Source: Acidiluteibacter sp963716125
GTDB lineage: Bacteria; Bacteroidota; Bacteroidia; Flavobacteriales_E; Vicingaceae
Assembly (NCBI GenBank): GCA_963716125.1
Contig: OY970294.1
Location: 310,001-374,000, forward strand
Length of the DNA stretch: 64,000 nucleotides
Reading direction: 5' to 3'
Shown here: positions 16,753 to 26,000 of the stretch, piece after piece
Numbering within the stretch: the first letter of the stretch is position 1
Layout: the number at the start of each line of letters is the position of its first letter
Position numbers and translations under genes: made by a program
Notes under the pieces: model-generated
What the model was told of the DNA's origin: nothing
The model's database searches: none
The model's input: only the letters and a program-made list of their open reading frames with translations

Positions 16753-19613
16753 TCTTGTTTTTTAATGTTTATTACAAATGTTGAGCCTTTATCAATCTCA
16801 CTTTCTACAGTAATGGTGCCACCGTCATTTTCAATAATTTTTTTTGCTAAATGCAACCCAATTCCTGAACCTTCTTTATGGTCATGTATTCTTTCAAATA
16901 AACCAAAAAGTTTATTGCCATCTTTATGCAAATTAATTCCTAAACCATTATCTTTTATTTTTATTTTAATGGTGTTATTAGTTTCAAATAATGAAATTGT
17001 AATTTTCACACTTTCATTTAGTTTTCTATATTTAAGAGCATTTCCTATTATATTAGTTAAAACACTTTTCATATTTAACCGATTAAAATAAAAAGTATTC
17101 TTTTCAATAGTTCCAATCTCAATATGTGAATTATTCTTCTCAATTGGACCTTTAAGTTCATTTAAAATCTCATTGATTAGAAGTCTGAAATTTATTTTCT
17201 GTTTTATTTGAGAAGCAGGATCTTTTAACCTTGCCATTTCTATTATACTTAATATCTTTTCCTCTGCTTGCTGTATAGAATCTTTTATCCAATGTATCGA
17301 CTTTTGAATAACTGGATGCTCAATTAGTTTCTCTTCAGTTAACTCTATTTCGATTATATTTAAATGTCCTTTGATATTAGAAATTGGAGATTTCAAATCA
17401 TGAGTCGTCATATAAGTGAATTCCTCAAGTTCTTTATTTAGACTTTTTAATTGTTTAGTTCTTCTTTCAACACGATTCTCTAATTCAGCATTTACCTGCT
17501 TTAATGCTAATTCTGCTTCTTCTAATTTTGTAATATCTCTCCAAATAGAATTTGTTCTTAAAATTTGTCCATCCTTATTTTTAACTGCAGTAGCACTTAA
17601 TATGACTGGTATTTTATCACCATTTTTCTTTCTTAAATTTAGTTTGGCATTGGTTATAATTCCTGAAGATTTGAAATCATCTAGAGTTTTAACAATTTCT
17701 TCATGTGATTCGAGATGATAAATTTCAAAGATGTGTTTACCAATAATTTCTTCTTTTGTATAGTTTAATTTTTTACAAGTCGTTAAATTACAATCCATAA
17801 CTAAGCCTGTGGAAGGATCTATTGATGCCATCATATCTGGCGCATCATCATACAAACTTTGGTATCTTTCTTTAGATTGTATCAGCTCTTTTGTTCTTTT
17901 TTGAATTTGATTTTCCAGATGTATATTTAACTCTTTTACTGATTTCTCTTTGTTTAATAATTTTGCTTCGTTTTCTTTTTCCTTGGTAATATCTTGAAAA
18001 ACACCTACTAATTTATTTACGTTATTACCTTCTTGGTAGGCTTTTCCAATACTTCTTACCCATTTTAAATTTCCTTTCTCTGTAATTATTTTTAGTTTCA
18101 CATCCCAATCGGATGCAGATTTGATAGCATCTTCAACTATTTTGGTAATAATCGGTTTTGATTCTTGATCGTAAAAATTTATTCCATCTTCGAGCGTTGG
18201 AATATAATCTTTATTGACTTCATGAATTTTCCGAGTCTGTTCAGACCACCAAACAGTATTTGATTCAAAATTTACTTCCCAATAACCAATTTTAGCAAAC
18301 TGCTGAACTTGAGACAATAAATCACTTCCTTTTAATAATTCAAATTCTCTATTTTTTTGTTTGGTAATATCTGTCGCAACAATTATTGCTCCATTAATAT
18401 TATTATTATAATCAAACATAGGTCGAGCATTTACACTGATATATGCTTGATTGATCTTATTTTTAACAAATAACTCAACACCTTTTACTTCTTTTCCTGA
18501 AAGGGCGAGTTGAGAAGGCAGATCAGAGGGTTCTAATAGTGTCACTTTATCATTTTGGTAAAAGCCATACTGTTTAATCTTGTCCGCATTATTTAGCTTA
18601 TTGATTTTAGAACCTATTAATTTATTAGCAGCCTCATTTTGTAAAATTACTTTTCCATTAATATCAAAAACTATTACGCTTTCTATCATTGTTGAAATGA
18701 TTGAATCTAAAAGCTTAGTTTTATTTTCTAATTGAAATTTAGCATCTTTAGCAATAGTTATGTCTCTGGCAAATGCAATAACCTTTTCTACTCTATTATT
18801 TTTATTGAAAATTAATTTAGTTTCTTGGAAAAGCCATATTTCAGATGTCTTTTTATTTAAAACTCTAAATTGAATAGAAGAATTTTTTAATCCTGATTTT
18901 AATTGATTGTTATAATAAGTAAGGACTCTTTCTCTATCTTTATTGTGTATTAATTTTGAATAATGTTTTCCAATAATTTTTTCTTGAGAAAATCCTGTTA
19001 TTTCTAACATTGCATTATTGACAAATTCAAATTCTCCTTTATCGTTTAACTCAAATACTATTTCACCAATATTATTTAGAATAGATTCATATTGAGCTGT
19101 TTCTTTTTCAGTTTTGATAATTAGCTTCCTCATTTCCAACTGAGTAATTACTTGCCGCGATAGTGCTCTTAATACATTTTTTTGCTCTTCATTTAGCACT
19201 CGAGGCTTATTGTCTATAACGCATAAAGTGCCTAAAGCATATCCATCTTTATTTATTAATGGAATTCCTGCATAAAACTTTATGTTTGGAGAGTTGATAG
19301 TTAATGGGTTATCATTAAATCTAGTATCCTCATCTGTGTTTTTAACCTCAAAAATACTTGATTTATAGTTGATTGCATGACCACAAAATGAAATGTCTCT
19401 GCTGGTTTCTTTTGCATCCAAGCCATGTTTTGATTTAAACCATTGACGATCATTATCAATTAAAGTGACCAAAGCAATTGGAGTGTTGCAAATTTTTGCT
19501 GCTAGTTGAGTCAAATCATCAAAGGCAAGTTCTGATTCTGTATCTAAAATTTGGTAAGAATCTAAGGCTTTCTGTCTTTCATTTTCATTATCAGGGATAG
19601 TGGGTTTTGTCAT
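16749..19613 (-). CDS. GAF/multi-PAS sensor histidine kinase
   Basis: 954 residues with no clear transmembrane segment, so probably cytoplasmic. In order: a GAF domain (about 20-165, 'ELAFDDLTQLAAKICNTPIALVTLID…GTLCVID'), four PAS/PAC modules (about 170-290, 300-420, 430-550, 580-705), a HisKA domain with the phospho-His in 'FTYMTTHDLKSPISNIKGHL' (about 735-800) and a HATPase_c domain ('NIIGNALKYRKL', 'KDNGLGI', 'GSGIGLHLAKKI', about 840-950). It has no receiver domain of its own. The two receivers and the Hpt protein that follow in the operon are its likely partners. It probably senses a small ligand, redox state or light through GAF/PAS; the signal cannot be deduced. Confidence 0.92.
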   Translation of the reverse strand: MTKPTIPDNENERQKALDSYQILDTESELAFDDLTQLAAKICNTPIALVTLIDNDRQWFKSKHGLDAKETSRDISFCGHAINYKSSIFEVKNTDEDTRFNDNPLTINSPNIKFYAGIPLINKDGYALGTLCVIDNKPRVLNEEQKNVLRALSRQVITQLEMRKLIIKTEKETAQYESILNNIGEIVFELNDKGEFEFVNNAMLEITGFSQEKIIGKHYSKLIHNKDRERVLTYYNNQLKSGLKNSSIQFRVLNKKTSEIWLFQETKLIFNKNNRVEKVIAFARDITIAKDAKFQLENKTKLLDSIISTMIESVIVFDINGKVILQNEAANKLIGSKINKLNNADKIKQYGFYQNDKVTLLEPSDLPSQLALSGKEVKGVELFVKNKINQAYISVNARPMFDYNNNINGAIIVATDITKQKNREFELLKGSDLLSQVQQFAKIGYWEVNFESNTVWWSEQTRKIHEVNKDYIPTLEDGINFYDQESKPIITKIVEDAIKSASDWDVKLKIITEKGNLKWVRSIGKAYQEGNNVNKLVGVFQDITKEKENEAKLLNKEKSVKELNIHLENQIQKRTKELIQSKERYQSLYDDAPDMMASIDPSTGLVMDCNLTTCKKLNYTKEEIIGKHIFEIYHLESHEEIVKTLDDFKSSGIITNAKLNLRKKNGDKIPVILSATAVKNKDGQILRTNSIWRDITKLEEAELALKQVNAELENRVERRTKQLKSLNKELEEFTYMTTHDLKSPISNIKGHLNIIEIELTEEKLIEHPVIQKSIHWIKDSIQQAEEKILSIIEMARLKDPASQIKQKINFRLLINEILNELKGPIEKNNSHIEIGTIEKNTFYFNRLNMKSVLTNIIGNALKYRKLNESVKITISLFETNNTIKIKIKDNGLGINLHKDGNKLFGLFERIHDHKEGSGIGLHLAKKIIENDGGTITVESEIDKGSTFVINIKKQE

Positions 19614-20012
19614 TTGTATAAATGTAATTTAAATTATTTACTCTTTTAATTTTATTTAGACGAATTGTCACTTATCACTGATAAAACAACCCATTTTATA
19701 AAATAATGTAATAATTTTAATTTCTAAATTTGCACTAATTGTGTGAAATTACGTTTACAAAAGAAATGTGAAATAATTTGATTAAAAATTAACAAAATAG
19801 AGTAAAACCTTTTTTTGGTATTAACGTATTTAATTGTGATAATGAAATATTAAGAACAAAATCTCAAAACTCTATAGACAAATCAGAGATATAAACAGAT
19901 AAATGTCTATAAATGATAACTTAAGCTAATTTCAACACTCTTTAAAAATTAAATTTGATTCTATTCTTTATTATAACCCCCAAGAATAGATAAATTATTT
20001 TTTTAGAAAACT
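19614..20012. other. intergenic region between divergent kinase and giant T9SS gene
   Basis: 399 bp of AT-rich sequence. Apart from the candidate promoter element at 19950-19957, I see no ORF, RNA gene or terminator. Confidence 0.5.
19950..19957 (+). promoter_or_regulatory. candidate -7 box (TAAATTTG) for the giant T9SS gene
   Basis: TAAATTTG matches TAnnTTTG, 55 bp before the start at 20013, with a weak TTTC about 17 bp upstream. Confidence 0.45.
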
Positions 20013-23000
20013 ATGAAAAAGTTTATAACACTTTTTATTATTTTATTTAGCACGATTTTATTAACTGCTCAAACGAGGTATTGGGTAGCAAGTGCTACAG
20101 CTAATTGGAGTTCAAATAATTGGTCGTCAACTTCTGGTGGAGCGCCCGATGGTAGTGGACCACCCACAACTACTCAAAATGCACGATTTGATGCAAATGG
20201 TATAGGAAATTGTAACATCAATGTTCCCAATCCAACTATTACTGATATAATATTAAATGGCTATACAGCTGTTTTAAATTTAAATGGAAGAAGACTTACA
20301 GTTACCAATTACGCTAGTTTTTACACAGGAACTATTAATGGTGCAGCTAATGATTCATTGGTAATTAATGGAACTAGTGATGTATATTTTAGAGGAACTA
20401 CATTTGGTGTAATTGTCAATTCCAACTCAGATAACCTCTATTTAGGAGGTTCTACTTTTAATAAAAGAGTTACTTTAAAAAAGAATGGAAATGGAAGTAA
20501 CAATGGAGCTGGTGGAAATACATTTAATGCTAAAGCTTCAATAGTTGCTACTGGTAGCGGTTATCTAATGACCGCTTCTGTCAATCCTGATATTTTTAAT
20601 GGAGATTTATATCTAAGAAATACAGGAACTAACTATATTTATTTATCTAGAATAGCTGCAGGTAATCAATTTAATGGCAATATAGTTTTAAATTCTGCAG
20701 CATCTAGTCAAGGAATTTTATTTGGCAACAATGGTGGTTCCGCAACTATGGCAAGTGGGAAACAAATTAAAATTGGAAGTGGAGGATTTACTAATGGCAA
20801 CTTATACATTTATAATTTTAAACAATTAGGAACCACTGCTCAAAATTTAACCTTGAGCGGTACCTCTAATTTAGTGATTGATAATTGTGTTTGGAATGGA
20901 GCAGTTAATTTTTCATCTCCAAGAATTTTTACTTCAAAAACAAGGTATAATTCAACAGCTATACTAACAAAAACCGGAGATGGAAGTAACGCTAGTTCAG
21001 GAAATAACTTTTTTGCGGCAGCTACTACCTTAAATAACTCAGGGACCAATTATTTTTTAATGGGTCAAAATAATCCTGATACATTCAATGCAGGTTTGAC
21101 CATTAATAATACTGGTACAGATAATATGCATATTGCGTATTCTAGTGCTGGAAATATAATTAATGGAAATTTGACCATAAATAATTCAGGAAATTATGTT
21201 TATGTACAAGGCAGCGGTTCACCATCTACTGTAATTACTGGGAATGTTAGTTTAACTAATAATGGATCTATATCAAATTCAAATATATTTTTTGTTAGTG
21301 TTGGAAATTTAGTCCTTAATGGAAATCTAACAGCTTTAAATAATGGAACAGGATCAAACTCTGATATTTATTTTGCGAATGCTTCATCATCTAATTTAAT
21401 TTTGAATGGTAATGTTAACATAACAAATTCTGGAAATACCAATTCCAACAATATATTCTTAGGTAATTATGGGAATGTAACATTCAATGGAGACTTAAGT
21501 ATAATTAATAGTTCTTCGGCTAACAATTCTTACATCTATGCCAATAGATATGGAAATAATATTTATAATGGCAATATAAAATTGCAAGTGACTAATGCGA
21601 ATGCAGATGGTGTAGAGTTTGGCGATCAAAATGGTACAGGAGTTTTAGCAAATGGAAAAACTTTAACAATAGGTGCAGGGGGATACATAGGAGGAAATTT
21701 ATATTTTAGAAATTTTACCAAACTAGGAACTGGAGCAGTAACTTTAGTAACTACCGGGCCAACGTTATTTTATTCCATCAATAGTAAATGGGGAGGAAAT
21801 GCAACTTTTACAGCATCTTCAGTTTTTACACAATATTCTTTATATGCTGGAATTACAAATTTAACTAAGTATGGTGCTATCAATGATGGTTCATCTGGTG
21901 GAAATAAATTTTTGGGCACTACAACTATTACTAATAGTGGAAGCGGATATATTAGATTTGCAACTGTTGATCCAGACACTTTTAATAGCGATTTAGAACT
22001 ATTTTCTACAGGTTCATCAGTTATTTCGTTAGCTCGAAGTTCTAATAATAATGTTTTTAATGGAGATATTACTGTCAATTCAAATAATACTAGTACAGGA
22101 ATATATATTGGTTATGGAGGTGGAACTTCTACTTTAGCTGCCACAAAATCTATATTTAAAGGTGGTAGTGGTTTTAATTCAGGAGCCCTTTATTTATATA
22201 ACTTTAAACAGTTAGGAGTTGCCCCAATTAATTTAATATTAACAGGGTCTTCCAATACAAATTTTTTAAACTCAAATTTTGGAGGTAATATAAGTGTTTC
22301 CGCACCAAGAATAACTACAACAAATACTGTTTATAATAGAACTGCCAATTTAACTAAGACTGATGCAGGAACAGATTATAGTTATGGTTTTAACCATTTT
22401 AAAGGGAATACAAATCTTACAAATACAGGTAATGGATATTTTTATATGGGAAATACCAACCCAGATACTTTTGATCTCGATTTAACTTTAATCAATTCTG
22501 GAAATAATAATTTATATCTAGCAGGTAATAGTTTAGATAACTATATTGGAGGAAATTTAATTGCTACAAACAATTCTGCAACAAACAATGGATATTTAAA
22601 TGTTGCAAATTCTTTAAATTCTTCCATTACCATAGCAGGCAATGTAACCCTTACTAATTCTGGTGCTGCACCTACCAATTACCTTTATTTTGGAGATGGT
22701 GGTGATGTAACAGTTGGAGGAAATTTCTCAGCAACCAATTTAACAACAGGAAATAACGGAGACTTTAGAATTGCAAATAATTCTGCTTCAGATGTAACTA
22801 TTAATGGTACAGCAACTTTTTTAAATGACGGTAACGGAATCAATTCAGATTTTTATATTGCCAATCAAGGAAAAATCACATTTAATGGAGATGTGAAAAT
22901 GACCAATGCTTCTAGTGCTAGCAATTCTGATATTTACGTTACAAATAATGCTGTGAGCACCGCATTTTTTAATGAAAATATTGTTATTGAATCTACTCAT

Positions 23001-26000
23001 GCTAATTCGGATGGTATTCGATTTAATCAAGGATATACAGAACTTGCTAATGGCAAAACTATTACTATCGGAGCTGGTGGTTTTATTGGAGGAGATTTAT
23101 ATTTTAATAATTTTCATCAATTGGGTAATACTTCTCAAACTTTATTGCCTACAGGAAATACACGTTTTACTAATTATAATAGCGATTGGGGCGGTGATGT
23201 AAACTTTAGAGGAGATGGTTTATTTTGTAGAGATACTTATTATAGAGGAACTGCAAAACTTGAAAAAACTGGTTCAAGCTCTGATCAAAGTCAAGGAGGA
23301 AATGTTTTTTATAAAAACACCGAAATTACCAATAGTGGAAGTGGTTATATTCTTTGGAGTAATGGGAATAACGATACTTTTAAATTGGATTTAACATTAA
23401 CGAATTCTGGAAGTAGTATTATTTATTTATTCTACAATAGCACAGATAATTACATTGGTGGTGATTTTACAGTAAATCAAACTACTTCTGGTGGTTCGAG
23501 CTCAATAAATATTGCAACTTATTCGACTTCAGCTACCATTGATGGGAACGTTATTCTGAATAACCTAAGTACGGCAGATAATTCAACTATTTACTTTCCC
23601 AATAGTGGTAATATCGTTTCTAATGGAAGTTTAACAGTAAATAATAGTCCCACTGGTTTAAGTGGTACTATTTATATTGCCGATGGGAATACTTCTTCTT
23701 TAAGCATAGCTGGAATTTCTACTGTTACTAATAACGGAGGAAGTAATACAAAAAGAGTTTATTTAGGTGATGGAGGAGATATAATATTTGGGGATGACTT
23801 ATTTATTTATAACAACAGTTCTGCTATCAATTCACAAGTATATTGCAATCATAATTCCAATAGTTCTAACTTATATAATGGGAATATAGTATTAGAAAAT
23901 ACCCATGTAGATGGAGATGGAATTTTATTTGGAAACGCCACAGGTCAAGGAACTCTAGCAGCTACTAAAACAATTACAATTGGAGCTAATGGCTTTATAG
24001 CTGGAGATTTATATTTGAGAAATTTTACTCAAATTGGGTCAACCGCACAAACGTTGCAGCCAACAGGTACAACTACATTAACACAATACGATTCAGATTG
24101 GGGTGGAAATACCGTATTTTCTTCGCCTCGTTTTATAACTAATAGAACACATTATACAGGAACTGCATACCTTGAAAAAAATGGAGATTTTAATGACGCA
24201 TCTATTGGCGATAATGTGTTTGATCAAAACGTTGATTTAGTAAATTCTGGAAGTGGTTACTTTTTAATGGGGAATGGCAACCCTGATACGTTTAGAGTAG
24301 ATTTAGATATGGTTAATTCAGGCAGCTATAATATGTATTTGGCCTATAATAGTACTGGCAATTATATTGGTGGAAATATAGATATAACGAATAGCGGCAA
24401 TGGAAGTAATAGTTTTTATGTTGCTAATGTGGCAGCTTCTTCGTTGGATATTATAGGAAATGCAAACATAACTAATTCTGGTTCGGGTACTAATTCTTAT
24501 ATGTATTTTGCTGATAATGGAGATGTATCTATTGGAGGTGATCTAATCGCAAATAATATTCCATCGGCAACAGCAGGAAATCTTTATATTGCTAATAATA
24601 ACAATGCATTTATCAATATTAATGGTAAAGCAACATTGAATAACACGGGTACTTCTAACTCTATGTATTCTTACCTTGGCTCCTCAGGGGATTTTAGTAT
24701 TGGAGGAGATCTGACAATAGTAAATGACAATAGTGTAAATAATGCTCAAATTTCCGTTGCTAACTCATCCAATTCTATTGGTACTATAGGAGGTAAAACT
24801 TCTGTACTTAATAAAGGTGCAGGAAATTTAAGACAAGTATATTTAGGCAACTCTGGAAGTATTGATTTTAATGATGATTTAACTATTTCTAATCAAAGTT
24901 CTGCTAATAGTTCTCAAGTGTATTGTAATAATGGTACAAGTTCAACCAATAATTATCTCGGTAATATTGTAATAGAAAATACACATGCAGACGGAGATGG
25001 AGTATTGTTTGGAATTAGCAATGGTCAAGGAACTTTGGCAGCTACTAAAACAATTACAATTGGAGCTAATGGCTTTATAGCTGGAGATTTATATTTGAGA
25101 AATTTTACTCAAATTGGGCCAACTGCACAAACATTACAGCCAACAGGTACAACTGCTTTAACTCAATATTACTCTGATTGGGGAGGAAACACTATATTTT
25201 CTTCACCAAGATTCTTCACTCATTTTACACATTATACAGGTACCGCTTCTTTAGAAAAGATTGGACTTTTTAATGACCAATCTTATGGAGGTAATGTCTT
25301 TGATGCTTATGCCTTAATTACCAATAGCGGTGACGGATATTTACTTTTAGGAAGTGGAAATCCTGATACTTTTAGAGTAGATTTGGATATGGTAAATTCT
25401 GGTAGCTATAATATGTATTTAGCCCACAATAGTGCTGGGAATTATATTGGTGGGGATTTAGATTTTATCAATTCAGCAAACGGTAATAGCCAATGTTATT
25501 TTTCAACTTCTTCTAACTCTACCCTTGATATTGTAGGAAATGTAGATATTTTAAACTCAGGAGTTGGAGTCAATTCTTGTTATATTTATTTTGGAAATGA
25601 AGGGGATGTGTCTATAGCAGGTAATTTGAACTTAAAAAATGCTACCTCAGGTGTAAATGGAACTATTATAATTGCGAATGGAGCAAATTCTTTTGTGAAT
25701 GTAAATGGCAATGTAAAAGCTGATGATAATAGTTCTTCTAGTTCAGCATCTATTTACTTGGGAAGTTCAGGAGATATGGACATAGCAGGAAATTTAGATT
25801 TTTCAAATGATAATACAGCTAATTCTGTTATACATTCTATTGCAAATAGTAACTCTTCTCTTGTAAATATAGGAGGTAAAACAACTATCATAAATAAAGG
25901 AGCAGGAGCAGTTAAAGATATTTATTTAGGGAACCAAGGAGATATAAATTTTGCTGATGATTTGAGTATTTCTAATCAAGCTTCAGCTACCAATAGCAGA

